From Acidobacteriota bacterium (lineage in GTDB: Bacteria > Acidobacteriota > Thermoanaerobaculia > Multivoradales > JBCCEF01), in the NCBI GenBank assembly GCA_039028635.1, contig JBCCHV010000022.1, forward strand, positions 24,846 to 88,845: a stretch of DNA of 64,000 nt, in the 5' to 3' direction. Shown piece after piece: positions 1-9,707 of the stretch. Each line of letters begins with the position of its first letter. Position 1 is the stretch's first letter. A model generated the notes under the pieces. It saw nothing but the letters and a program-made list of their open reading frames with translations, ran no database searches and was not told where the DNA came from. Both the position numbers and the translations under genes were made by a program.

Positions 1-161
1 GGCCAGCGCACGACAGGAGAGATGTAGTACTGGTCGATCTCGGCATCGACTCCTCTATCGCGGAGCCGCTTGGCCAGATCCTTCACGCGCTCCATGTGCT
101 GAGTCGGACCGTGGGCGTAGCTGATGAAGACTCTGGGTGGTTGAGTGGACGATGTCGTCAT
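1..161 (-). CDS. SEFIR/TIR-like domain protein, N-terminal fragment cut by the window edge
   Basis: Reading leftward from an ATG at 159-161, the frame gives about 53 residues and runs off the window. It contains VFISYAHG near residue 11 and a helix with ERVKDLAKRLRDRGVDAEID leading to DQYY, the layout of a SEFIR domain (strand A, helix, then D-x-D-Q-Y). SEFIR and TIR domains are protein-interaction or NAD-cleaving modules; in bacteria they often head larger signalling or defence proteins. The C-terminal partner domains lie outside the window, so no role can be given. No good ribosome-binding site is obvious upstream of the ATG. I am fairly sure of the domain and unsure of the full protein. 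Confidence 0.7.
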   Translation of the reverse strand, partial: MTTSSTQPPRVFISYAHGPTQHMERVKDLAKRLRDRGVDAEIDQYYISPVVRW

Positions 162-284
162 GAAGTCATCCCTGAAGCGCGCTGAACCTCGATCGGCGCT
201 GAGGGTCCTTCCTTTCGGCGCGAAACATTGAAGAAGATTCTTATCCCAGCATACCGAACATAGGCCTCGTGCCACCACGAGCCG

Positions 285-420
285 TTACCTCTTTCCAGCG
301 AGGTCGCGGTCTGCTAGCTCGGCCTTCTCACCGGATTGCTCGGAGACGATGCGGTAGACGAACTCCTCGATCGGTCGCTCGAAGAGCAGGCGCTCGTCGA
401 GTCCTCGCAGGCTGCGAGGA
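285..420 (-). pseudogene. polB-like C-terminal remnant
   Basis: On the minus strand, positions 403 to 361 read LDERLLFERPIEEF. This matches YERLFFERPVEEY of the intact DNA polymerase II in this window (coded around 10,030-10,070), and the DNA agrees at about 37 of 41 bases by eye. The frame continues to a TAA at 285-287 without further likeness to the polymerase and has no start codon or catalytic motifs. It is best read as a decayed scrap or a second polB-like gene end. The match is short, so chance similarity or a small unrelated gene is not excluded. Confidence 0.4.
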
Positions 421-524
421 CTTTCTAAGGTCGGTCTAAGGAGACCTAAGTTGATCCGCTGCAGGACTTTCGGCGATTTTCGTCGGCAGCTTCGTACGCC
501 GCGAACTTCGACCGGAGGTCTCTC

Positions 525-3020
525 TTGTTGCAGCGAAAAACCGTCCTACTCCTCGTATTTGCTCTCTTGATCGGCGGGATTCCCTCGCTGGGGGACCAGC
601 CGCCGGAGGCCGAGAACTTCGTCGTTCCCGGCTTGACGGCGGATGATCTGCCACTCTTCATCGATCTCTTGTCGGTGGCTTCGGATGTCGATGGCGACCC
701 ATTGGGCTGCCGCTTCACGTCGCCTCCCAGCCCCGCCCTGGGGACGCTGGTGCCGGGACCTTCGCCCTGCACCTGGGTCTACGATCTCGATCTGACCGAG
801 GTGCAGCCCTCGGTAGAGCTCGAGTTCGAGATCTTCCAGCTCGCCGACCCGAGCCGAGCGGTGACCGCTTCCCTCGAGCTGACCTTCACCAAATCGGCCC
901 CGGGGAATCCCACGGCGACGGCCCTTGGGCCGACCGCGATTCGCCTGCTGTGGTTCGATGTCCAGGACGAGCTGCGCTACGAGATTTATGGCGGCATGGA
1001 TAGCGGGGGTCTCGGGCCCCTGGTCACGCTGGACCCGGTGGTCGGTGGCAACGTCCTCTACTGGGACCACACGGATCTCGAAGCCGGAGAGGAGTACTTC
1101 TACCGCATCGATGTCTGCTACGCGGACGGCTGTGTGTCATCTCCGATCCTCTCGGCGATGACGCCGGCGTTGCCGGTGGGGCAGGCACCGATCGCCGTCG
1201 ACGATGAGTTCTCCGTCGCCCAGGGGCAGAGGCTCTTCATCCCCTATGAGCAGCTCCTGGACAACGACGTCGATCCCCAGGGGGACCGCATCACTTTCCA
1301 CGATTGGGAGCTTGTCAGCCTCCAGGGCTCCAACGAGCTGGACCAAGTCGAGGATGGCTTCGTCTTCAGATCACATCCTTCGACGGTTCTCACCGGCAGT
1401 CCCGACGTCTTCCGTTATCGCATCACCGATGGCCAGCACTACTCGGACTGGGCCACCGTGGAGCTGTTCATCGTTCCCCGGCTACCGGCCCAGGCAGAGC
1501 CCGATTTTTTGCAGGCCGAGTTCGGTCAAGTGCTCGAAATCTCTTACCAGGACGATCTCTTCGCCAACGACTTGGGTGTGCTCGAAGCGGTCACGCTGCA
1601 CTTCCGGCAGCCGCAGCATGGCCGTCTCGACTTCTGCTGCGCCCCGGACCGGCTGCGTTACGTCCCGGATCCTGGGTATAGCGGCCCGGATTCGTTCTGG
1701 TACTCGATCCGGGGGGGCGGGGAGAGCTTCGCCTCCGCCGAGGTCGTGGTCGACGTGGTCGCTTCGAGCGTGGTACCCGCGACTGCCTCCCGGCCGGATG
1801 AATTCTCGCTGCCGCTCAAGCCCGACGCGGCCGGCGTGACGCGGGCTCCTCTGCTTTTCTCGGATCTCCTGCTCAACGACCAGGGGCGTGACCTGGTGTT
1901 CGGTTTTCCGATCACTCCGGGAGCCCAGCAGGCCGGCGGCGAGATCACTCTGCTGACCCCCGGCCATGACCCGGCGAGTGGGCCGGCACCGCCGGGCTAC
2001 GAAGGAGTGGTCATCTACGAAACCGACCTGGCGGCGATTCCGCCCTGGGCGTCCGGTGGCGTGGTGCGGGACAACTTCACCTACCAGGTTCACGGGGCCG
2101 GCAGCGTTGCATCGACGCACCAGCCTGAGCTCGCGTTGCGAGTGGTCGAGCCCGTCCTGATGGCGTCGGATCCGGTGGTGGTCCACGACCTCTTCGCCGT
2201 CCACGAGGGTGAACGCTTGGCGCTCGGTTGGGGAGATCTCCTCGACAACGACCTGGTCGACCGCAGCGGCAGCAGTCCGGTCTATTCGCTGCGCTTCGGG
2301 CCTCCGGTGCATGGCGAGATCGCCAAAGTCACCAGTCAGGGCGGCATGGTCTACCAAGCTCCCCTCGGCTTCGTCGGCATCGACCATTTCACCTATGCGA
2401 TTCAGAACGGCGCCGATGCGAGCTCTCTCCGCCTCGGGCGGGTGATCGTCGAAGTGCAGGACGGCCGGCCGATCGCACGCGACGATGCGGCGGCGACACC
2501 GCAGGACTTCCCGGTGACGGTGCCGGTGCTCGCCAATGACGAAGACGTTCCGACGGGTGGTGCGTTGACCATCGTCGGCGTCGGCGATCCGGTGCTGGGC
2601 TACACGGTGGTCACGGCGAACGGAGAGATCACCTATGTGCCACCGCCGGGAGTCTCGGGCCAAGACACCTTCGCCTACACGGTGCGGGACGCGGTGGGCA
2701 ACCAAGCGTCGGCCATCGTCACCATCGACATTACCGGGCCGAACCAACCCCCCATTGCGCGCGACGATCGCGGCGTCTACGTGCCGGGAGCCGAGAACAC
2801 TTATCGGCCGCTGGCCAACGACCTCGATCCGGACGGTCATCCGATCTCCATCGAGTCCTTCACGCAGCCGGAACAGGGCTCGCTCGTCGTCGAGGGCGAT
2901 CGCTTCTTCTATCAGGGACCGGCCGGCGGCTTGATCGGAGGTCGGGATCAGTTCACCTACACCATCTCGGACCCCTTCGGCGGGTCGGCGTCCGCGATCT
3001 ACTACATCTTGCAGAACTGA
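525..3020 (+). CDS. secreted multi-domain cadherin-like/Ig-like repeat protein
   Basis: 831 aa. The start is TTG at 525 (or the next TTG at 528), with GGAGG at 514-518. A signal peptide (residues 1-23, LLLVFALLIGG core) shows export. Residues ~130-215 look like a fibronectin type III domain. After that come six repeats of roughly 90-110 aa, each opening with a D-D-x-F/A-x-V element and an L-x-N-D-x-D motif (about residues 226, 330, 420, 550, 650 and 745). This is the pattern of tandem cadherin-like/VCBS-type Ig domains, which usually serve adhesion or act as calcium-binding stalks. There is no membrane anchor or sorting tail. Only 22 bases separate it from the following rhs gene, so the two are probably co-transcribed. 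Confidence 0.85.
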   Translation: MLQRKTVLLLVFALLIGGIPSLGDQPPEAENFVVPGLTADDLPLFIDLLSVASDVDGDPLGCRFTSPPSPALGTLVPGPSPCTWVYDLDLTEVQPSVELEFEIFQLADPSRAVTASLELTFTKSAPGNPTATALGPTAIRLLWFDVQDELRYEIYGGMDSGGLGPLVTLDPVVGGNVLYWDHTDLEAGEEYFYRIDVCYADGCVSSPILSAMTPALPVGQAPIAVDDEFSVAQGQRLFIPYEQLLDNDVDPQGDRITFHDWELVSLQGSNELDQVEDGFVFRSHPSTVLTGSPDVFRYRITDGQHYSDWATVELFIVPRLPAQAEPDFLQAEFGQVLEISYQDDLFANDLGVLEAVTLHFRQPQHGRLDFCCAPDRLRYVPDPGYSGPDSFWYSIRGGGESFASAEVVVDVVASSVVPATASRPDEFSLPLKPDAAGVTRAPLLFSDLLLNDQGRDLVFGFPITPGAQQAGGEITLLTPGHDPASGPAPPGYEGVVIYETDLAAIPPWASGGVVRDNFTYQVHGAGSVASTHQPELALRVVEPVLMASDPVVVHDLFAVHEGERLALGWGDLLDNDLVDRSGSSPVYSLRFGPPVHGEIAKVTSQGGMVYQAPLGFVGIDHFTYAIQNGADASSLRLGRVIVEVQDGRPIARDDAAATPQDFPVTVPVLANDEDVPTGGALTIVGVGDPVLGYTVVTANGEITYVPPPGVSGQDTFAYTVRDAVGNQASAIVTIDITGPNQPPIARDDRGVYVPGAENTYRPLANDLDPDGHPISIESFTQPEQGSLVVEGDRFFYQGPAGGLIGGRDQFTYTISDPFGGSASAIYYILQN

Positions 3021-3042
3021 TCGGATCGAAAGGAAAAAGAAC

Positions 3043-6000
3043 ATGAAGAAGATACTGACCTGCATTTTCCTGGTGTTTCCGGTCGCGTTGTTGGCGCACG
3101 TACCAGATCCCAGTACGGAGAGGGGATTCACGCCGGATAATGTTTATGAAATCGGCGAGATTGATCAGGTGAGCCTGTTCAACGGCAACCTCACGGTGAC
3201 CTTGCCCTTGGGGCCCGAGTATCAGGTTGGGGGTGGCTTCACCTATCGCTTCGCCCTGGTCTACAACAGCGGAATCTGGGACTACAGCTACGACCAGCAG
3301 TGTGCCGTCAACCTGCCGCCGTGGACCTGGAGCGGCCACAAGCGGGACCAGGGGGTCAACGCCTGCTCGACGGTGGTCGCCCCGGCCTGGCAGTCCAACG
3401 CCGGCCTCGGCTGGCGTTTGAGTCTCGGAGAGTTGCTGCCGCCTTGGGTTGCTGGCAATCTTGACTCCGGGAACTGGATGTATATCGATTCATCCGGGGC
3501 GGAGCACTTGTTCCTGGGTGAGCTGCACTCGGGTGTCGGTGGGACGGAGAGCACGGACTGTGCGGAGACCGCCTGCTACTCGACGGACGGGACCTACCTG
3601 CGGTTGCGCAAGCTGACCGATACCCGCTACGCCATCAACTATCCCGACGGCCGCACGATGGTCTTCGACGAGGCGCCGGACGGTTCGTTTCGTCTCTACA
3701 AGATCAAGGATGCCTACAAAGTCGGCTCGGTACGCCAGAACGTCGTCACCGTGACCTACCCGAGCCCGGACCGTTGGGTGATTCAGGACACCGACGGTCG
3801 CCGGCACGAAGTCGATCTCTGGTTGCCGACCGCGGACTTCAGGGCGCGGGTTCGGGAGCTTCGGCTGGCCTCCGTCGGCAATCGGGTCTCGACCTTCACG
3901 TTGAACTATGACCAGGCGGAGATGCTGCCGGGCTGCAGCCAGGACGAGCAGCAGATCGTGACCCTCTATGAGTTGCCTCGCCTCCGCTCCCTGGTGCTGC
4001 CGGACGGCGCCAGTTATGCCTTCGAGTATCAGGCCATGGCTCCTTCGGCGAGCCGCTGCTCGAACGAGGCGGGATTGTTGAGAAAGGCCGATTTGCCCAC
4101 CGGAGGACGGATCGAGTGGGAGTACGATCTCCGCTACAAGAACCCGGTGTTCGTCTGTGATCCGGCTCCCGGATCGGGGCCGGAACGGGAGTTCATGATC
4201 AATTCCAAGGTCGGGGTGGTGAAGCGGACCCTCTTCGAGTCCAGCGATGGTCGCGAGTCGGAGCAGTCCTATGGGGTCTGGCAGTACGATCAGCGGCTTC
4301 CCGAAGAGCTGCTGCCGATGAACTTCAATCCCAACTGTACGGAAAAGCCCTCGGAAGTGACGACGGTGGTGGTGCATTCGATCGGTGAGGATCGTGACGG
4401 CGACGAGAAGTTCTCCCACGCCGAGCACTTTTTCTCCGTCTACTCGGGCGCGCCGGCCGGCCCCTTGGGGGATCCCGGTGACTATGGCTTGCCCTACCAC
4501 GGCGATGAGAGTGAAGGGGTGCGGTTGGGCCCGGATCAAACCCTTTACAAGCTGCAGAGCCGCCTCTGGGAGTGCGACCACGACGACCCAGACTTGCGCG
4601 CCGGCTGCGCTCCGCTGCGCAGCAACTATGTGCGCTACGAGCGCAGCTTCCCGGGTTGTGATCCGGCGGGTGATCTCTGCACGCCGGTCAATCATCGGGT
4701 CGTGGGCGAGGCGACGGTCTACGAGGATGCGCAGCACCAGGGCGAGACGATCTATCACCGGGTCGATCGCAGCTGTTTCGACGGCTTCGGCAACTTCCGC
4801 CGCGAGGTGCTGGGGGGCAACTTCCCCGATCAAGGCCCGGTCAACGGCGGCAATCACAAGGTGATCGAGCGGCGCTACAACCCCGAGCGTGGCGTCTATC
4901 CAGCGACGGCTCCGGAGTGCACCGGTCTCGGAGCCTTCGCTCTTCCGGGGCCCGGTGAGGGCTGGCCGTTGGGCACCTATGACCGTGAGGCGATCACCGA
5001 AAGCGGCGTCGGCACCACCGTGACCCTCTATGACTTCGACAGCGCCGGTTTCTTGCGCGGGACTCGGCGCCTGGAAAGCGGCAACGGCTGCTCCGGGCCC
5101 GGTTGCCAGCATCAGGGGCCCGGTGATCTCGTCACGCTGCGCACTCGGGACGAAAAGGGCTGGCTTCTCTCGGAGTATTTCTACGGCGGCGATGGCAACG
5201 ACTCGAGCGCAGTCCGGCTCGACCAGGCGCCTCCGGCGGGTTGGGAGTACCGCCTGCGGCACCAGTACCTGTTTGAGAGCGACACCATCGAGCGGACGTC
5301 GGCTTTCCTCGACCCGGCGGAGAACGAGGTGCTGATCACGGAGAGGGCCTCCCTCGATGCGGACACTCGATTGCCCATCGCCACCTGGGATGCGGCCGGC
5401 CTCGCGACGTCCTATGCCTACGACGATCAGGGCCGTTTGACCCGCCTCGAGCCGCCCGGCGAGGCGGCGACGGTGGTGACCTATCAGTCCACCACGGCTC
5501 CTTTCGAGACCACCGTCGAGAGAAAATCCGGCGGCGCGGTGCTGTTCGACGAGCTTTACACTTACGATGCCTTCGGGCGCCTGGAAAGCCGCGAGCGCAG
5601 CACTCCCGGCGGTCGCCAGCGCAGCGAGCACCGCTATCTCGCCAACGGCTGGAAGCAGAGCGATTCGGAGGTCGTCGGTGCCGCCAGCTCGAATCCTCCG
5701 CAGACCAGCTACCTGGAGTACGACCCCCTCGGCAGGGCGCGCTGGATCGAGCCACCGGACGGCGAGAACTACGCCACCGAGATCGAGCTCTTCGGCGATT
5801 GGCTGACGAAGACGACGCAGAGGGTCAAGCGGGGCGCCGGTGCCATGGTGCCGACCAGCCGGTGGCAGTGGCTCGATCGTCAAGGGCGGCTCTACAAGGT
5901 CGAGGAGCTCAGCTCCGGTACGCGCGAACCGACCTTCTACAAGTACGACAACGAAGAGCGGCTGCGCTGGGTGCAGGTCGGAGCGACCGCTTCCGGCGTT

Positions 6001-8157
6001 TTCCAGCGGCGCACCTTCGACTATGACCATCGTGGCTTTCTGAAGCTCGAGTGCCATCCGGAGTTGGGGCAGGCTTCGGCGCCGGCGCTCGAAAGCTGTA
6101 TTACGCGCCAGTACGACTCCCAGGGCAATCCGCTGGAGCGGCGTTTCGTCGCCTGGAGCGGGCCGCAACCGCCTTGGTCCTTCGACTTGCAGTACCGCTA
6201 TGACCGAGCCGGTCGGCGGACCCAGGTCCTCAACCAGGGTGAGCGATTGAAGGAGTATTTCTACGGCCGCGATGCTGCCTTCGGCCAGGGAGGCATCGGA
6301 CGACTGGTACAGACCAAGCGCCTGAATCGCCTGCCCGTCGGCACGCCCCTCGAGGTCGGCGTGCTCGAGGAGCCGGTCACCGTCACCGAGACCCTGTTTT
6401 ATGAGCAGGACTCGCCTCGCATCGCCGGTCGTGAAGTGCGGTCTTCCAGCGGTCGAGTTTTCGATCAGTCCTTCCGTTACAACGCCCTCGGCCAGATCGT
6501 GTCGGAGGACTATCCCCTCTGCCTCTATCCCGCTGGCTGTGGCCAGGCGAGTCCCGCCCGGACGGTGGACCGGCTCTACGATGAAGGCTGGTTGACCGCC
6601 ATTCCGGGATTCGTTGGAGGCGTCTCGTATCACCCCAACGGCCTTTGGTCACAGATTCAGCACGCCAACGGCGTGACGGATCGACAAACCCTCTATCGGC
6701 TCGATCTCGGCGGCCTGGCCTTGCCGGGCTCCCTGAGCACGACGGGTATCGGGGGGCCGCGCGGCGATTGGTCGAGCGGCGCGATGCACTACGACGGGGC
6801 TCGCAACCTTTTCCAGGTCGGTTCGGACTCCTTTTTCTACGATGGCGTCGGTCGTCTCGATCAGGCCACGATCGAGGTCGAGGAAGGGCAAGGAGCCCTG
6901 GACTCCCGGAGCTACTTCTACGACATCTTCGGCAATCGCACGGCGGTCACCGGCAACGGCGCGCCAGGTTTCTTGGCCGTCGATCCCGCCAGCAATCGGA
7001 TGCAGGCGGCGACCTACGACCAGGCCGGCAACCTCACGACCTGGCGCCACCAGTACCTGTGGGATCCGCTCAGCAAGCTGGTGCGTGAGAGCGGCACCGG
7101 CGTCGACCGCAAGATGCTCTACACGGCCGACGACGAACGGGTCGCGGTCCTCTCCGGAGACGAGGAAGAGTGGACCCTGCGCGGCCTCGACCATCGGGTG
7201 CTCCGGCGGCTGCGTTTGGAGGGCGATGCCTGGGTTTGGGATCAGGACTACGTGCATCGCGCCGAGGGGCCGGTGGCGGTCGTCAAGCCCACCCCGGGGG
7301 GTGGCGAGACGACCCATCACTTCCACCTCGACCACCTCGCCTCGACCCGCGTCGTGACCGACGAGCAGGGACAGCGCGTCACCAGCTCGAAGCACTGGCC
7401 CTTCGGCGAGATCGCCTGGAGCGAGACCACCGAAGCGAGCCCCGAGCAACTGCGCTTCACCGGCCACGAGCGGGACTTCGCGAGCGATGACCGCGACGAC
7501 CTCGACTACATGCACGCACGCTACTACTCGCCCTGGAATGGCAGGTTCCTGAGCGTCGATCCAGTGCTCGGGACGCCCACGCTGCCCCAGAGCTGGAACC
7601 GCTACGCCTACGTGCGCGGCAATCCGGTATCGCTGACCGATCCGACAGGGATGAGGACCTTTGGAGCCATTTTTAATGCCTGGTTTGCAGCAATTGCTGG
7701 GGGGAAGGCGGAAGCGGGATTCTTCATCGATAGCGACGGCGTACTCGCTTTTGTGTCGACGTTTGGACCGGGTGGGGGAATGGGGTTCGGGTATGGGGTT
7801 GCCGCCGAAGCGACAGATCATGAAACGGTACAAGATTTGAGAGGTATCTCTCTCGAGGTGGATGCAGATTTCGGTGTCGCGGGAGGAGGCTTGGAAGCCT
7901 CGGTGATCAATGTCGAAGATGGAAAGTATGTCGTCAATGATGAACCGAAAGGAAAGGGCGGCGATGGCGGGGTCGGGCCTGGTCTCGGAGCTTTATTCAC
8001 GGTAACCACGACCCACGTCTTTCCCATCGTCGATCTTCCGACACCGAAGGAGATTTTCCTCAAGCTCGTCGACTCCTTCAATAAGGCGATGAAGGCGGAA
8101 GTCGAGCGGACCGCCGGTTCCAAGGATCAGGTCAAGCTCGATGAGACTCCCCCATAG
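3043..8157 (+). CDS. Rhs/YD-repeat protein with variable C-terminal tail
   Basis: 1704 aa, ATG start after a purine-rich AAAGGAAAAAG site. Residues 1-18 form a signal peptide. The body is a long series of YD repeats (for example YDDQGRL, YDAFGRL, YDNEERL, YDRAGRR) that in known Rhs proteins fold into a hollow beta-shell. The Rhs-associated core is at residues ~1488-1536 (HARYYSPWNGRF, then DPTG), and a 168-residue tail follows. The tail is Gly-rich and coded by visibly AT-richer DNA (from ~7650), as expected for an exchangeable Rhs tip. I see no nuclease, deaminase or other toxin motif in the tail and no small immunity gene before the regulator at 8262. It may be a polymorphic toxin or simply a surface repeat protein. 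Confidence 0.88.
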   Translation: MKKILTCIFLVFPVALLAHVPDPSTERGFTPDNVYEIGEIDQVSLFNGNLTVTLPLGPEYQVGGGFTYRFALVYNSGIWDYSYDQQCAVNLPPWTWSGHKRDQGVNACSTVVAPAWQSNAGLGWRLSLGELLPPWVAGNLDSGNWMYIDSSGAEHLFLGELHSGVGGTESTDCAETACYSTDGTYLRLRKLTDTRYAINYPDGRTMVFDEAPDGSFRLYKIKDAYKVGSVRQNVVTVTYPSPDRWVIQDTDGRRHEVDLWLPTADFRARVRELRLASVGNRVSTFTLNYDQAEMLPGCSQDEQQIVTLYELPRLRSLVLPDGASYAFEYQAMAPSASRCSNEAGLLRKADLPTGGRIEWEYDLRYKNPVFVCDPAPGSGPEREFMINSKVGVVKRTLFESSDGRESEQSYGVWQYDQRLPEELLPMNFNPNCTEKPSEVTTVVVHSIGEDRDGDEKFSHAEHFFSVYSGAPAGPLGDPGDYGLPYHGDESEGVRLGPDQTLYKLQSRLWECDHDDPDLRAGCAPLRSNYVRYERSFPGCDPAGDLCTPVNHRVVGEATVYEDAQHQGETIYHRVDRSCFDGFGNFRREVLGGNFPDQGPVNGGNHKVIERRYNPERGVYPATAPECTGLGAFALPGPGEGWPLGTYDREAITESGVGTTVTLYDFDSAGFLRGTRRLESGNGCSGPGCQHQGPGDLVTLRTRDEKGWLLSEYFYGGDGNDSSAVRLDQAPPAGWEYRLRHQYLFESDTIERTSAFLDPAENEVLITERASLDADTRLPIATWDAAGLATSYAYDDQGRLTRLEPPGEAATVVTYQSTTAPFETTVERKSGGAVLFDELYTYDAFGRLESRERSTPGGRQRSEHRYLANGWKQSDSEVVGAASSNPPQTSYLEYDPLGRARWIEPPDGENYATEIELFGDWLTKTTQRVKRGAGAMVPTSRWQWLDRQGRLYKVEELSSGTREPTFYKYDNEERLRWVQVGATASGVFQRRTFDYDHRGFLKLECHPELGQASAPALESCITRQYDSQGNPLERRFVAWSGPQPPWSFDLQYRYDRAGRRTQVLNQGERLKEYFYGRDAAFGQGGIGRLVQTKRLNRLPVGTPLEVGVLEEPVTVTETLFYEQDSPRIAGREVRSSSGRVFDQSFRYNALGQIVSEDYPLCLYPAGCGQASPARTVDRLYDEGWLTAIPGFVGGVSYHPNGLWSQIQHANGVTDRQTLYRLDLGGLALPGSLSTTGIGGPRGDWSSGAMHYDGARNLFQVGSDSFFYDGVGRLDQATIEVEEGQGALDSRSYFYDIFGNRTAVTGNGAPGFLAVDPASNRMQAATYDQAGNLTTWRHQYLWDPLSKLVRESGTGVDRKMLYTADDERVAVLSGDEEEWTLRGLDHRVLRRLRLEGDAWVWDQDYVHRAEGPVAVVKPTPGGGETTHHFHLDHLASTRVVTDEQGQRVTSSKHWPFGEIAWSETTEASPEQLRFTGHERDFASDDRDDLDYMHARYYSPWNGRFLSVDPVLGTPTLPQSWNRYAYVRGNPVSLTDPTGMRTFGAIFNAWFAAIAGGKAEAGFFIDSDGVLAFVSTFGPGGGMGFGYGVAAEATDHETVQDLRGISLEVDADFGVAGGGLEASVINVEDGKYVVNDEPKGKGGDGGVGPGLGALFTVTTTHVFPIVDLPTPKEIFLKLVDSFNKAMKAEVERTAGSKDQVKLDETPP

Positions 8158-8228
8158 TGAGGGCTTGAGCAGTTCCGCCATCGTTGTCTCGCTAGGGGGT
8201 CTGCGCCTTTGCGTATATACTTCTTGCT

Positions 8229-8255
8229 CCGAGAGCTCTTCGAACGAGCTCTCGG
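8229..8255 (+). other. stem-loop in the leader of the winged-helix/TPR gene
   Basis: CCGAGAGCTC (8229-8238) pairs perfectly with GAGCTCTCGG (8246-8255) around a 7-base loop. It ends six bases before the ATG at 8262, where a Shine-Dalgarno site would normally be. There is no run of T after it, so it could be an rhs terminator without a U-tract or a structure that limits translation of the next gene. A TATATA at 8214-8219 could be a -10 element. Confidence 0.45.
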
Positions 8256-8261
8256 CCAGAG

Positions 8262-9707
8262 ATGACGACGAAAACCGCTTCGCAGAAAGACCTCACCATC
8301 GGTGATCTGCGGATTTCGCGCCGCCCTCCCGGCTGTACTCGGGAGGGCGTTGTGCTTTCCATTCCACCCAAGGCCTTCGAGCTGCTGGTCACCCTCGCCG
8401 AGAGCGACGGACAGACCGCCACGCGAGAGGAAATCAAAGAGCGGGTGTGGGGAGCGGAGGCTTTCGTAGATCACGAGAAGGGCATCCACTTTCTGGTTCA
8501 CCAGCTCCGCAATGCGCTCGATGATCGCGCCAGCGCGCCGCGCTACATCGAAACCTTGCCGCGCTACGGCTATCGACTGATCCCGCCGGTGGAGGAGGTC
8601 GCGCCGAGGGCGGGGCGGGGCTGGTTCGGTAAGCGCGTCGGGGTGGCGGCTGGCGCGCTGCTGCTGGCGGTGGCGGGACTGGCTGGCTTCCGTGCCATCG
8701 GCCACGATCGCCAGGCCGTCGAGTCCGCAGCACCGGCGCTGTCGCCGGTGCTGCAGGAAGCCTACGACTCCGGCCTCTACCACCTGGACCGTCACCGCGA
8801 GCTGGGGATCGAGATCTACCCCAATCAGGAGCTTTTGGAGCGCTCGCGGGACAATCTCGACCGAGTGGCGCAGGCGGCGCCCGACTTCGCTCCCGGCCAT
8901 CTCGCCCGGGCCGAGGTGCTGTTCCTGCTCGGCGAGACCGCAGCGGCAACGGAGGCCCTTGCTCGCGGCTTGGCTCTGGCGCCGGATGCGATCGAGTCGC
9001 TGGTGATGGCCTCGAGCTTCAACTTCTATCGGGCTCGGCGCTTCGATCTCGCTCTCGAGCAGGTCGACCGAGTTCTGCTTCAGGTGCCGGATCGGGTCGA
9101 AAGCCTGGTGCTGCGGGCCGGCATCTTGACGGCGATGGGGCGTCACGAAGAAAGCGCCGCGGTCATGCTCTCAGTGCAGGAGATTTCGCCGCGGTCGCCT
9201 CGAATTCTAGGCTCGGCCGCCCTTTTGGCGACCTACGGGGGTAGCTACGAAGAGGCGATTCGCTGGGGGCGCGAGACCCTCGAGCTCGAGCCGCGGGACC
9301 CCATCGGCTGGCACGCCATCATCCGGTCCTACGCCGCTTCCGACAGAGAGCAAGCGGCTTTGGCGAGCGTCAACGAGTTCTTGAAGCTCTGGGGACATCC
9401 GCCCGAAGCCGTGGCCTCGCTGACGGAGTACGAGCGGCTGCGCCTCGCTTCCGAAACGCCGAATCCGGTGGCGGCCGAGAACCAGCTTCGCCGCGGCCTG
9501 ACCCACTGGTGGCTGGGCCATGAGGACCAGGGTTTCGACCTTCTGCTGGCGGGATGCCGCGACGGTGGCATCGGAGAGCTGCCTTTCCTGCAGGCCTCTC
9601 CCGGCTTCGCTTCGCTACGCCGAAGCCGGCGTTGGGGTGAGCTGGAACGGTGTGTTTTCGACTCGGTTCCGGCAATGGCCTCCCCGACGCGGCTGGCCAG
9701 CCGTTAA
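8262..9707 (+). CDS. winged-helix (OmpR/CadC-type) transcriptional regulator with TPR repeats
   Basis: 481 aa. Residues ~10-108 are an OmpR/PhoB-type winged helix: LSIPPKAFELLVTL, then an R-E-E-I-K-E-R-V-W-G helix and the terminal wing RYIETLPRYGYRL. A membrane segment follows at ~126-147 (GVAAGALLLAVAGLAGF), and the rest is helical with TPR-like repeats to about residue 450. This CadC-like layout puts the DNA-binding domain in the cytoplasm and the TPR sensor outside or in the periplasm. No receiver domain is present. The stop TAA (9705-9707) overlaps the stop of polB on the opposite strand by three bases. The target genes are not evident; the upstream rhs gene is one candidate. Confidence 0.85.
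   Translation: MTTKTASQKDLTIGDLRISRRPPGCTREGVVLSIPPKAFELLVTLAESDGQTATREEIKERVWGAEAFVDHEKGIHFLVHQLRNALDDRASAPRYIETLPRYGYRLIPPVEEVAPRAGRGWFGKRVGVAAGALLLAVAGLAGFRAIGHDRQAVESAAPALSPVLQEAYDSGLYHLDRHRELGIEIYPNQELLERSRDNLDRVAQAAPDFAPGHLARAEVLFLLGETAAATEALARGLALAPDAIESLVMASSFNFYRARRFDLALEQVDRVLLQVPDRVESLVLRAGILTAMGRHEESAAVMLSVQEISPRSPRILGSAALLATYGGSYEEAIRWGRETLELEPRDPIGWHAIIRSYAASDREQAALASVNEFLKLWGHPPEAVASLTEYERLRLASETPNPVAAENQLRRGLTHWWLGHEDQGFDLLLAGCRDGGIGELPFLQASPGFASLRRSRRWGELERCVFDSVPAMASPTRLASR

Noticed and set aside
3490..6633. Open frame of 1047 codons on the strand opposite the rhs gene
   Set aside because: It mirrors the rhs codons in a GC-rich genome, has no ribosome-binding site and no protein-like motif.
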